Assembly: GCF_000482705.1 (NCBI RefSeq)
Contig: NZ_AXWO01000015.1
Coordinates: 62,001 to 126,000, forward strand
Direction of reading: 5' to 3'
Source of the DNA: Glycomyces arizonensis DSM 44726
GTDB taxonomy: Bacteria > Actinomycetota > Actinomycetes > Mycobacteriales > Micromonosporaceae
DNA: 64,000 nucleotides
Position 1 is the first letter of the stretch; each line of letters starts with the position of its first letter. This document shows positions 34,884-43,304 of the stretch, one piece after another. A program made the translations under genes and the position numbers. A model generated the notes under the pieces. That model ran no database searches. It was not told the DNA's origin and saw only the letters and a list, made by a program, of their open reading frames with translations.

Positions 34884-35680
34884 CGGGTGAGGCGGCTCCG
34901 CCAGCGAAAGGTCGTCAGGCACAGCACCAATCCTCCAATACACCACAGTGCCAGGATCACGGCCGCCTTGCCCAGCTCCCAGTGGCCGGCCGGCTCGTAG
35001 GCGGCCATGCGCTCGGGCAGGAGCGCGGCGCGGAATCCCTGCGCGAGCCACCGGACGGGGAAGACCGCGCCGACGTCGGCCATCCAGTCCGGCACGGTCT
35101 GGAGCGGGACGTAGACGCCGGAGATGAACAGCAGCACGGTGTAGGGCAGCGTCGTCACCGCTCCGGCGCTGCGGGCGCTGCGCGACAGGCTGGAGGCGGC
35201 GATGCCCAGCAGCGAGCAGGAGGTGATCCCGAGGGCGAACAGCCACGCCATCGTCAGCCAGGCGGCCGGGTCGCTCGGCAGGGCGACGTCGAACATCAGC
35301 ACGCCGATGGCCAGCAGCAGCACCAGCTCGGCGAAACTGGCCACGACGACGAGCACGATCTTGCCGAGGAAGAACGAGACCGGCGGCATCGGCAGGGAGC
35401 GCAGGCGCTTCAGGGTGCCGTCGTCGCGCTCCACGGCCAGGGCGCTGCCGAGGTTGACGAACGAGGTGGAGACGATCCCGGCGGCGGCGAAGCTGGCGGT
35501 CAGGACCTGGCCGCCGCTGACGCCCGCGGCCCCGGCGTCGTCGAAGACCGAGCCGAGCATCATCAGCAGCACGGCGGGGAAGGTGAAGGTGAAGACCACG
35601 GAGTCGCGTTCGCGGAAGAACTGCTTGAGCTCCACGACGCCGCGGGCGCCTCCGATGGTCAGTGCGTTCGGGGTGGTCAT
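34880..35680 (-). CDS. ABC-2 type transporter permease
   Basis: A 266-residue exporter permease with six helices and the ABC2 motif region (SVFDDAGAAGVSGGQVLTASFAA, then ERDDGTLKRLRSLPMPP). It pairs with the ATPase encoded just upstream; ATGA overlaps join it to the genes on both sides. Drug or peptide export is probable; the substrate is unknown. Confidence 0.92.
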   Translation of the reverse strand: MTTPNALTIGGARGVVELKQFFRERDSVVFTFTFPAVLLMMLGSVFDDAGAAGVSGGQVLTASFAAAGIVSTSFVNLGSALAVERDDGTLKRLRSLPMPPVSFFLGKIVLVVVASFAELVLLLAIGVLMFDVALPSDPAAWLTMAWLFALGITSCSLLGIAASSLSRSARSAGAVTTLPYTVLLFISGVYVPLQTVPDWMADVGAVFPVRWLAQGFRAALLPERMAAYEPAGHWELGKAAVILALWCIGGLVLCLTTFRWRSRLTR

Positions 35681-36510
35681 GCCGCGGTCTCCTGTCCGGT
35701 GAGGCGGAGATAGGCGTCTTCGAGGGACGGACGGGTGACGGTGAGCCCGGGGATCTCGCCGCCGTGGGCCGCGCTCAGCTCGGCGATGAGGGCGGTCGGC
35801 GTGTCGGTGGTCTTGGCGCCGTCCCGCCAGGCGACGGTGACCTCGCGGTCGTCGACGAGGTCGGCGACGGTGCCGGAGGCGCGGATGCGGCCCGCGGCGA
35901 TGACGGCGATGCGGTCGGCCAGCGCCTCGGCCTCGTCGAGGTAGTGGGTGGTGAGCAGGATGGTGGTGCCGTCGGCGGCCAGGGAGCGGATGAGGTCCCA
36001 GAACCGCCTGCGCGCCTCGGGGTCGAAGCCGGTGGTGGGCTCGTCGAGGAACAGCAGCTCGGGGTTGCCGACGACGCCGAGGGCGACGTCGACGCGGCGG
36101 CGCTGGCCGCCGGAGAGCTGGCGGAGCTTCTGCTTCGCCTGCCCGGCGAGGCCGACCTCGTCGAGCACCCGCCCGGGGTCGCGGGGGCGCGGGTAGTAGG
36201 CGGCGAAGTGCCGGACGACCTCCGCCACGGTGAGTTCGAGCAGGTCGTTCGCCGTCTGGGAGACGATGCCCAACCGGGAGCGGAAGCGCCGGTCGGCCCC
36301 TGCCGGATCGGTGCCGAGCACGGTGACGGCGCCGCCGTCCCGGGGGAGTTGGGCGGAGAGGATCTGCACGGTGGTGGACTTGCCGGCGCCGTTGGGGCCG
36401 AGGACGGCGAGGGTCTCGCCTCTGCGGACGTCGAGGTCGAGCCCGGCGACCGCGGTGGTGCTCCCGTAGGTCTTGCGCAGGCCGCGGACGCGGATGGCCG
36501 AATCGTTCAT
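35677..36510 (-). CDS. ABC transporter ATP-binding protein (DrrA-like)
   Basis: A 277-residue ATPase. Walker A is GPNGAGKST, the ABC signature is LSGGQRRRVDVALG, and Walker B is LLFLDEPTTGFD with H-loop TTHYLDEAEAL. The DrrA/NatA-type C-terminus ends SLEDAYLRLTG. It energises the ABC-2 permease. The start (MNDSAIRVRGLRKTYG) is the family N-terminus. First gene of a four-gene operon joined by 4-bp overlaps (ATPase, permease, kinase, regulator). Confidence 0.94.
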   Translation of the reverse strand: MNDSAIRVRGLRKTYGSTTAVAGLDLDVRRGETLAVLGPNGAGKSTTVQILSAQLPRDGGAVTVLGTDPAGADRRFRSRLGIVSQTANDLLELTVAEVVRHFAAYYPRPRDPGRVLDEVGLAGQAKQKLRQLSGGQRRRVDVALGVVGNPELLFLDEPTTGFDPEARRRFWDLIRSLAADGTTILLTTHYLDEAEALADRIAVIAAGRIRASGTVADLVDDREVTVAWRDGAKTTDTPTALIAELSAAHGGEIPGLTVTRPSLEDAYLRLTGQETAA

Positions 36511-36587
36511 GCGATCAAGCCTGGTCCTCTTCGGACGCGGCCGCGACGACCGCGCGGCCGAATCGGAGTGTCCACCGACCGGTTGAC

Positions 36588-36613
36588 ATCCGCCGCCGGT
36601 TCGGGCGGCGGAT
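36588..36613 (-). terminator. Hairpin terminator of the tryptophanase gene
   Basis: ATCCGCCGCC and its complement with a 6-nt loop begin 5 bp beyond the tryptophanase stop. They separate that gene from the ABC operon downstream. Confidence 0.6.
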
Positions 36614-36617
36614 GCCC

Positions 36618-38003
36618 TCATCGGGTGATGGGTCGCAGCCGCGCGGTGAAGTGGCGCAGCACCTTGGCCTGCTCGACGATCTCGTACCCGGGGACGTCGG
36701 CGGCCCGGTCCTTGATCGCGATGAGCGCGTCGGCCACGACGTCGAGGTGCGCCTGCGTGTAGACCCGGCGCGGGATCGCCAGGCGGGTGAACTCCGCGAC
36801 CGCCCGCTGGGCCTCGCCGGTCACGGGGTCGGGGTCGAGCAGCAGGGAGCCGATGTCGGCGGCGCGGATGCCCGCCTCGACGTACAGCTCGATCGCGAGT
36901 GCGTGGCCGGGGAACTCGTGCCACGCGAGGTGGGGGAGGAACGCGGCGGCGTCGACGAAGACGCCGTGCCCGCCGACGGGGGTCTGGTGGACGATCCCGG
37001 CCTCCTCCAGCCGCGCGCCGAGGTATTGGACCTGGCCGATCCGGTAGCGCAGGAGGTCCTCGTCCACGGCTTCGGTGAGGCCGACGGCGAGGGCCTCCAG
37101 GTCGCGTCCGGCCAGGCCGCCGTAGGTGAGAAAGCCCTCCATCGCCACGACCGAGGACTTGACGGCGGCGGTGAGGGCGGGGTGGTCGCGCACGCCGAGG
37201 AGCCCGCCGATGTTGACCAGGCCGTCCTTCTTGGCGCTGATGGTGAACGCGTCGGCGAGCGCGAAGGTCTCCTGGACGATCTCGCTGATGGAGGCGTCGG
37301 CGAATTCGGGTTCGCGCCGCTTGACGAAGTAGGCGTTCTCGGCGAACCGGGCGGCGTCGAGCAGGAGCGGCAGGCCGTGCCGGTCGGCGACGCGCCGCGC
37401 CTCGCGCATGTTCGCGATCGCGACCGGTTGTCCCCCGAGGGAGTTGTTCGTGATGGTGATCATGACGGCCGCGATCGAGTCGGCGCCCTTGGCGGCGATG
37501 AACTCCTTCAGCGCGGGGATGTCGATGTCGCCCTTGAAGTCGGCCGGGACCGCCGGATGGCGCCCCGCCTCGGTGACCAGGTCGACCGGGACGCCCCCCG
37601 CGAGCCCGACGTGGCCGCGGGTGGTGTCGAACAGCGTGTTCGACACGACGTGCTGCCCCGGTTCGATGAGGGCCGGGAAGAGGACCTTCTCGGCCGCGCG
37701 GCCCTGGTGGACCGGCTGGATGTAGTAGTCCTCGCCGAACAGGGCGCGGGCGGTGTCGAGGAGTTTGTAGTAGCTGCGCCCGCCCGAGTACGACTCGTCG
37801 CCGATCAGCAGGCTCGCCCACTGCCGGTCGCTCAGGGCGCCGGTGCCCGAGTCGGTCTGCAGGTCGATGTAGACGTCTTCCGCGCGAAGCGAGAACGGGT
37901 TGTAACCCGCCGCCTCGATGCGCTCTCGCCGGTACTCCGGTGTGGTGACGCGGAGCGGCTCCATCGCTTTGATCTTGAACGGCTCAGCGATGTAGTTGGC
38001 CAT
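36618..38003 (-). CDS. tnaA: Tryptophanase (PLP-dependent beta-eliminating lyase)
   Basis: A 461-residue fold-type I PLP enzyme, close to the E. coli length. DLQTDSGTGALSD, QPVHQGRAAE and LLLDAARFAENAYF (Asp216, Arg219) surround the cofactor. The Schiff-base lysine is Lys259 in ISAKKDGLVNIGG. The features RIGQVQYL, IRAADIGSLLL and AKVLRHFTARL are nearer tryptophanase than tyrosine phenol-lyase. The reaction is tryptophan to indole, pyruvate and ammonia. No permease or TnaC-type leader is seen. Tryptophanase is uncommon in actinomycetes, so gain by transfer is possible. The two enzymes are paralogues and only assay would decide. Confidence 0.85.
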   Translation of the reverse strand: MANYIAEPFKIKAMEPLRVTTPEYRRERIEAAGYNPFSLRAEDVYIDLQTDSGTGALSDRQWASLLIGDESYSGGRSYYKLLDTARALFGEDYYIQPVHQGRAAEKVLFPALIEPGQHVVSNTLFDTTRGHVGLAGGVPVDLVTEAGRHPAVPADFKGDIDIPALKEFIAAKGADSIAAVMITITNNSLGGQPVAIANMREARRVADRHGLPLLLDAARFAENAYFVKRREPEFADASISEIVQETFALADAFTISAKKDGLVNIGGLLGVRDHPALTAAVKSSVVAMEGFLTYGGLAGRDLEALAVGLTEAVDEDLLRYRIGQVQYLGARLEEAGIVHQTPVGGHGVFVDAAAFLPHLAWHEFPGHALAIELYVEAGIRAADIGSLLLDPDPVTGEAQRAVAEFTRLAIPRRVYTQAHLDVVADALIAIKDRAADVPGYEIVEQAKVLRHFTARLRPITR

Positions 38004-38118
38004 GCGGCTCCCTCAGGTAGTGATGGTAACGTCACCAAGCGTACGGGAATGTCGATTGTGAATCAACGGCCTCATCAGGAACCGTTGGCCCAGAAGCACG
38101 GAGACGTCCCAAGCCGGT

Positions 38119-38538
38119 CTAGCCGTACCCTTCGGCCCGCGTCCGCTCCTCCTCGACCGCCGCCTGGGCCAGCGCGGTCATCGCCCGTTCCAGGCCGTCC
38201 TGCACCTCGCCGCCCTCGGCCTCGCGCACGCTGTGGAGGCTGACGGTGATGCGGCTGCGGCCCGGCGCGAGCTCGTCCACCTGGAGCTCGCCGTGGTAGT
38301 CGTCGGGGCCCTCGGCGCCCCACTCCAGGCGGCGCTCGGCGGCGTCCGGGCGGAGCCAGGCGTCGCCCTCGACGTGGTCCCCGTGGACCTCCGCCTCGAC
38401 GTGGACCGCCTCGCCGCCCTCGGGCTCGGCGGCCGTCATCCGCGGAAAGTACCGCGGCAGGTTCCGCGGCTCGGCGAGGAACCCGAACAGGTCGTCGGCG
38501 GCGACCTCGGCGTCCTCGGTGTGCGTGTACGTGGCCAT
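38119..38538 (-). CDS. SRPBCC (START-like) family protein
   Basis: A 139-residue cytosolic protein: EVAADDLFGFLAEPRNLPRYFPRMT is the usual opening of the polyketide cyclase/dehydrase-like SRPBCC fold, with strand RITVSLHSV and a long C-terminal helix lining the cavity. These proteins bind hydrophobic ligands. GAGGAGC precedes the ATG. It is a single gene. Confidence 0.85.
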   Translation of the reverse strand: MATYTHTEDAEVAADDLFGFLAEPRNLPRYFPRMTAAEPEGGEAVHVEAEVHGDHVEGDAWLRPDAAERRLEWGAEGPDDYHGELQVDELAPGRSRITVSLHSVREAEGGEVQDGLERAMTALAQAAVEEERTRAEGYG

Positions 38539-38799
38539 CGGCTGCTCCTCGTTCCTGCGGCGCCCCGGAGGCGCGCCTCGTGGGGGCGGGGGTACCCGCC
38601 CGCGGCGAAACGATGCGCGAGTGACGTGAGGGCCGCCGGTGAAGCCCCGCCCGCCATGACCGAATCCAGCGGGCGGCACGGCCCCGCACCGGGTACCGCC
38701 CGCGTGCTCACTCGGCCGCGCTCACTTCGACCATGCTCATTCGACTGGTCGCTCGCCGCCGTTCCGACGCGCGCCAACGCCCAGCCGGCCTTCGCGACG

Positions 38800-39128
38800 T
38801 ACGTCAACTACCACCCGCTGAAGCGGGATGGCTTGTCGCTCGTGCCCGCCACCGGTTGTGGCGTATCGGCGACACTGGGGAGTGATGAGTCCCCGTTGGG
38901 CCGGTTGACAGCTGCCCTCATTGCGTATTGCAATGCCGTCGTTCTCCAACGCCCGCTCACGCCGAGGGAAACCGTGCCAGCCGACCGAAGTCGGTTTCGT
39001 GCCTTCATGACTCGCGGGTACTGCAATGTCACCAGTGTGCCAGATACTCACAGTCTCGCTTCGCGAGACTGTGAGCAGGCAATCACCGCCAATTCCTCCA
39101 TGGACTGAAGTCCACGGGTTCCTTGGCG
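38800..39128. mobile_element. Decayed IS200/IS605-type element without tnpA/tnpB
   Basis: CCACCCGCTGAAGCGGGATGG-like sequence near 38811 (stem CCCGCT/AGCGGG) is the kind of subterminal hairpin found at IS200/IS605 ends. At 39091 AATTCCTCCATGGACTGAAG, followed by TCCACGGGTTCCTTGGCG, is the familiar right end, which in tnpB elements also forms the end of the guide-like omega RNA. Between them is 300 bp without transposase. It fits a palindrome-associated non-autonomous relic. Confidence 0.4.
39047..39075. repeat. 13-bp perfect hairpin
   Basis: CTCACAGTCTCGC and its complement around a TTC loop lie inside the decayed element. Confidence 0.7.
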
Positions 39129-39346
39129 ATGCAGGCTGAACACCCCCGGGCGGCCCCGGCGGTCTACCGGCCTCGCCGTCCTGACTCTCGCGGGGGACCG
39201 GATCAGCGCCGTCGTCAAGTTCGACAGCGGCGTACTGCCGTGGTTCGGCCTGCCCCGATCGCTCTCCGGCTGCGAGCCACCGCGCGAACCCTCAGATCAC
39301 TGACCGTCCTGGACCGCGCCGATCACTGAGCCGGCGATCGATCCGC

Positions 39347-40006
39347 TTACCGGAGCAGCCCGGACAGGATCGCGGTCAAGGCGTCGCCGCGGTGGCGGTC
39401 GTCCGGTGCGGCGAGATCCTCCAGCAGCGCGGTGATGCGCGGCCGCCGACCGGTGGCGGCGACGTGGCGCAGGTAGGCGACGGCTTGCTCGGGGCGGTCG
39501 GCGGCCGCGCGTTCGTTGAGCGCGAAGGTCGCCACGACCGCGTTGAGCAGCGCGAAGATCTCGAGCTTCGCGCGCCCGTCTCCCGGGTGGTCGGCGAGGA
39601 CGTCGAGGACGTGGTCGAGGGCGGCCACCGCGTTGGGGCCGAGCGAGGGACGGGTCAGCACCAGCTCGGGGAGCCATGGATGCCGCACCATGGTCGCGCG
39701 CAGCTCCTCGGCGAACGCGGTGAGGTCCGCTACCTGGTCGCCGGTGGGCGGTTCGAGGCGGGGCTCGGCGGCGGTCGCGTCGACCATGAGGTCGAGCAGG
39801 TCGTCACGGCCGTTCACGTAGCGGTACAGGGACGCCGCGCCGGTGCCGAGTTCGTCCGCGACGTTGCGCATGGACACCGCCTCCAGGCCGCCCCGGTCGG
39901 CGACGGCGATGGCCGCGGCGGTGATCTCGGCGCGGCTGCGTTCGGCGGGGCGCCCGGTGGCCGCGCGCTCGGCGCGCAGCCAGATCGGTTCGGTGTCGTC
40001 GGTCAT
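39347..40006 (-). CDS. TetR-family transcriptional repressor
   Basis: A 219-residue repressor. The N-terminal HTH is RSRAEITAAAIAVADRGGLEAVSMRNVADELGTGAASLYRYV, and the C-terminal domain is of the TetR_C (tetracycline-repressor-like) class. GAGGAGG fixes the ATG at 40006. It diverges from an alpha/beta hydrolase gene with 81 bp between. That space holds a long inverted repeat, so it should repress both itself and the hydrolase. Confidence 0.92.
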   Translation of the reverse strand: MTDDTEPIWLRAERAATGRPAERSRAEITAAAIAVADRGGLEAVSMRNVADELGTGAASLYRYVNGRDDLLDLMVDATAAEPRLEPPTGDQVADLTAFAEELRATMVRHPWLPELVLTRPSLGPNAVAALDHVLDVLADHPGDGRAKLEIFALLNAVVATFALNERAAADRPEQAVAYLRHVAATGRRPRITALLEDLAAPDDRHRGDALTAILSGLLR

Positions 40007-40022
40007 GTCGCCTCCTCGAGTA

Positions 40023-40072
40023 TTTGCGAACACCGTACCCGAAGGCTAGACTTCGGGAACATCGTTCGCAAA
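40023..40072. promoter_or_regulatory. TetR operator between repressor and hydrolase genes
   Basis: TTTGCGAAC (40023-40031) and GTTCGCAAA (40064-40072) form an outer inverted repeat. CCCGAAG (40038-40044) and CTTCGGG (40051-40057) form a second one inside it. This nested symmetry in the divergent promoter suggests cooperative binding of two dimers. Confidence 0.7.
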
Positions 40073-40087
40073 CTCAGAGGAGGAATC

Positions 40088-40984
40088 ATGAGCCCGTCTC
40101 CCAGCGGCTACGCCCGCAACGGCGACGTCCGCATCGCCTACGACGACCTCGGCGGCACCGGCGGCGAGCCGCTGCTGCTGGTCATGGGGTCCGCCGTGAC
40201 CAGGTTCTGGTGGCCGACGGGCCTGGTCGAGGAACTCATCGCACGCGGCTTCCACGTCGTCTCCTACGACAACCGCGACGCCGGCCAGTCCACGCACTTC
40301 CCGGCCGCCGCCCGCCCGGTGACGGCGCTGTTCCGCCGCAGCATCCCCGCCTACACCGGCGAGGACGTGGCCGACGACGCCGCGGCCGTCATGGACGCGA
40401 TGGGCTGGGACTCGGCCCACCTGTTCGGCCACTCCAACGGCGGCCTCAACGCGCAGCGCATCGCCCTGCGCCACCCCGGCCGAGTGCGCAGCCTCGCCAC
40501 CTCCGCCGCGGTCTCCAGCGACGCGGGGCGGGCGAAAATGCTGCGGTACATACACTTCGGCTTCGTCGCGCGGATGGCGCGCCTGCGCTTCCCCGAGACC
40601 CGCGAAGGCGATATCGCCATGGCGCTGGCGGTCTCCCGGGCGCTGGCCTCGCCGGGGTTCCCGTTCGACGAGGCGGAGGCCCTCTCCCGCATCGAAAAGG
40701 ACGACGTGTGCGCCGTCCGGGACCAGGGCGCCATGGGCCGCCAGCTCGGCGCGCACTGGAACGGCGGCGGCCTCGCGCGGCTGCGGATCCCGGCCGTGGT
40801 CCTGCACGGCGACGCCGACCAGCTGCTTCGCATCTCCGCGGCGCGCGACCTCGCCGGGGCCATCGCGGGGGCCCGGCTCGTCATCGTCCCGGGCGTCGGC
40901 CACGACCTGCCGCGGGACGTGTGGCCGCGCTACGCCGACGAGATCCGGGCCGTCGCCGACGCCGCGCGCCCGCAGCCCCGTTAG
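40088..40984 (+). CDS. Alpha/beta hydrolase
   Basis: A 298-residue hydrolase. The nucleophile elbow is GHSNGG with Ser116, the acid is probably Asp in LHGDADQLL, and the base is His in PGVGHDLPRD. It resembles haloperoxidase/esterase-type enzymes such as aclacinomycin methylesterase-like proteins. AGGAGGAATC fixes the start. It is controlled together with the divergent TetR gene by the nested inverted repeat. Confidence 0.9.
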   Translation: MSPSPSGYARNGDVRIAYDDLGGTGGEPLLLVMGSAVTRFWWPTGLVEELIARGFHVVSYDNRDAGQSTHFPAAARPVTALFRRSIPAYTGEDVADDAAAVMDAMGWDSAHLFGHSNGGLNAQRIALRHPGRVRSLATSAAVSSDAGRAKMLRYIHFGFVARMARLRFPETREGDIAMALAVSRALASPGFPFDEAEALSRIEKDDVCAVRDQGAMGRQLGAHWNGGGLARLRIPAVVLHGDADQLLRISAARDLAGAIAGARLVIVPGVGHDLPRDVWPRYADEIRAVADAARPQPR

Positions 40985-41030
40985 GGCCTCGCGTCGGCGG
41001 ACGCGGACGAACCGCTCCTCACCGGGCGGT

Positions 41031-41532
41031 TCAGCAGTCCCGTCCGCGCCGGAGCGGCGCGAACCCCAGCGGCGGCAGGTCGAGCCGCTCCCATTCCCCG
41101 AGATGAAGCCGCGGAGTCCGAACCGGCCCGAGCGCGGCGTCGAGCACGATCGCGCCGCGGGCCAGCGCGTCGGCGTCGAGCACGGCCGGTCCGTGCCACC
41201 CGTCCTCGGTGATGAGCAGGCAATGCGCCGCCGCCGCTCCGGCGCCGATGACGGCCCGCGTGCCGAGCACCAGGCACAGCTCGACCGCGACGGACAGCTC
41301 GTCGGCGAAATCGCAGCGCGAACTCGATCCCGGCCTGCATCTCGGTGCCGAACCCGGACCCCGAGGCGAGTCCCGACTGGACGACGACCTCGAGTTCGGG
41401 GCCGTCGTAGCGTTCGAGCTCGGCGCCCGCGCCGGCGAACACGGCCGCCGAATGCAGGCCCCACTGCTCGACCATGGCGTCCTTGACGGTCGCCGGTGAG
41501 GTGGCACTGTCGAAATTGACGCAGTAGTCCAT
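41031..41532 (-). pseudogene. Frameshifted small gene, possibly SitI3-type immunity protein
   Basis: The first frame reads MDYCVNFDSATSPATVKDAM to about FGTEMQAGIEFALRF. It then turns into low-complexity Arg-rich sequence. The neighbouring frame continues sensibly with DFADELSVAVELCLVLGTRAVIGAG to the stop at 41031 (LDLPPLGFAPLRRGRDC). Joining the two near 41310-41320 gives an ordinary protein of about 166 residues. A one-base indel therefore splits the gene, unless it is a sequencing error. The start and central LxVxLxL strands recall SitI3-like immunity proteins, but weakly. Confidence 0.6.
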
Positions 41533-41772
41533 CGGTGGGCTCCGTGAGTGATGCGTGGATGACATCGGCCGACCGGGCTGTCGGCGCCGCGCGGCGGCAC
41601 GCCCCATCCTGGCAGCCGCACGCGGGAGGGGTCATGCGAACGCGGCTTCGTCCTCGACGCCGAGGTGGAGATTCACCCGCTCGGTCGAGCATCGAGCTCG
41701 CCGCGCCGCGAACGAGGAGTCGGGCCGGGCCGAGACCCCCGAATTCGGGATCCCGGCCCGGCCCATGCGACC

Positions 41773-42846
41773 TCACCACCACTGGGTGACCGTCACCGGT
41801 GCGTACCCGCCGTTGTCGCCGAGGTTCGAGTCGTTGAAGCTCAATTGGAACTTCTGACCCGTGCCCCCTCGGGACTCGTACAGCAGGCACGGCGATGGCG
41901 ACGGTGAACCGGTGTCCACCGTGCCGACCACCGGGAACCATTCGTAGGCCTCGGCCCAGCCCCACCCTTCGACGTACATCGCGCCGGAGGTGACCCTGCC
42001 GATGAGGGAATACGGTGGAAGCCCCGGCGCCGGCATCCCGGGCGCGGTGTCGCCCGAGTGGCCGAACACCGGTTTCTGCGTCCCCCAGTAATCGATCCTG
42101 ATCGTGCTGTTCGGATCCGCGTCGACCTTCAGCGCGTCGCCGTCGAGGAAGCTCGCCGGTGCGTCCCAGTCGTTCACGTAATTGCCGAGGGCATTCCATT
42201 TCGGATCGTCCTGGTAGCTGGGGGTGTCGTCGGTGAGGCACTCGAGGTTCGGCCTGCTCGACGGGGGGAACAGGTAGCCCTCGAAGCGGTACCTCGTCCA
42301 GCCGGACGGCTCCGACTGGTCGCGTTCCCAGGTGCCGATCGCGGCGTTGTCCCCGACCGTCGGGTTCCAGTAGCTGTGGAGCTCGCCGAAGACGGACGAG
42401 TACTGGGTCGACACGTACCCTTCGATCCGGAAGAGCTCGTACCAGCCTCCCGAGTACTGGCGGTCGCCGACCTCCCCGGCCCAGCGCGGGTCGGTGGTGA
42501 GCCAGTTGTCGCCGCGGGTCGGGTTCCACCAGTGGTAGAGCGGCACGGTCCTGGCGGGCTGCGGGTTCGCCGGGTTGTAGACGAATCCCTGCATGCCGAC
42601 GACGTCGTAGTCGGGATCCTGCGAGCAGGTGTGGTAGTACTGGCAGGTCCACACCGACTGGGTCGTGGTGAAGTAGTCACCCCTGGCCGCGCTGTAGAAA
42701 GAGATGAGCGGCACCAGGGTGGGGCCGCCCGCCGCCGCGGGGGCGGCTCCGAGCGCGACCAGTCCGGCCGACAGCGCCACCGCCATCGCGGTGGCGAGGG
42801 TGAGCACACGTCTCACCCATTTCCATTTCCTCGGTTTGTTCGTCAT
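41773..42846 (-). CDS. Secreted protein with WNP-repeat (DUF5648-like) domain
   Basis: A 357-residue exported protein: signal peptide 1-38 (ending PAAAGG), then repeats around PLYHWWNPTRGDNWLTTDPRW and LHSYWNPTVGDNAAIG with FSAARGDYF-like variants. The WNPxxGDN pattern occurs in a family of bacterial secreted repeat proteins often attached to hydrolases or lectins (DUF5648-like). The C-terminal region (GMYVEGWGWAEAYEWFP onward) is beta-rich. The ribosome site is perfect (AAAGGAGGT). Function unknown; carbohydrate binding is a guess. Confidence 0.75.
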   Translation of the reverse strand: MTNKPRKWKWVRRVLTLATAMAVALSAGLVALGAAPAAAGGPTLVPLISFYSAARGDYFTTTQSVWTCQYYHTCSQDPDYDVVGMQGFVYNPANPQPARTVPLYHWWNPTRGDNWLTTDPRWAGEVGDRQYSGGWYELFRIEGYVSTQYSSVFGELHSYWNPTVGDNAAIGTWERDQSEPSGWTRYRFEGYLFPPSSRPNLECLTDDTPSYQDDPKWNALGNYVNDWDAPASFLDGDALKVDADPNSTIRIDYWGTQKPVFGHSGDTAPGMPAPGLPPYSLIGRVTSGAMYVEGWGWAEAYEWFPVVGTVDTGSPSPSPCLLYESRGGTGQKFQLSFNDSNLGDNGGYAPVTVTQWW

Positions 42847-43304
42847 TGCTGACCTCCTTTGGGCAAGTGGTTGATCGATGCATCGACGGCGATCAGCGGA
42901 GCCGTCGGATGATCGACCACAAAGTACCAAGGAGGTCACTCGGGGCATAGCGACCTGACGACAACCCGACAGTAATGCGGCATCGTTGTCATATCCTGCT
43001 CGGTCCTATCCTGTTTTGCAGTGATATGTCATTCACCTACGTCTAATGTATTCTGTGGTATGGCGGATCCGCTGCGGAAGTGCACGGAATAGAGCGGAAT
43101 CGATAACACCGCTCGGAAGTTGCCGGCGTTGCGCATTGCGACGCAAGCCGATTCCCGGTTCGATTCTCCGCAATTGCGGCCCGGTCGGTGGCAGGTGCAC
43201 GGGCAAGTGCTCAGCGGATCCGGCGGCGTCGCACTTCGGCCGACCGGAATCCACCGCGAGCGCGCGGGGTGTTCGTGCCGGTGCCGCTCGTCGCTCCGCG
43301 GCGG
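42847..43304. other. 458-bp intergenic region
   Basis: No gene is seen. TCGATGCATCGA, a perfect 12-bp palindrome at 42875-42886, lies 28 bp upstream of the secreted protein start and may be its operator. Further right the sequence is AT-richer with several TATG/ATAT tracts. It ends at the stop codon of the next leftward gene. Confidence 0.45.

Larger units (their letters stand above)
38539..39346. other. 808-bp gene-poor interval with decayed mobile DNA
   Basis: No coding sequence with family features is seen. The middle part (about 38800-39128) looks like the ends of an IS200/IS605-type element without its genes; a strong hairpin lies at 39047-39075. The flanks are unremarkable GC-rich sequence. 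Confidence 0.5.

Noticed and set aside
38004-38118. TnaC-type leader peptide for tryptophanase
   Set aside because: No short ORF with a Trp codon and Rho site was found; the upstream interval is only about 115 bp and has none of these features.
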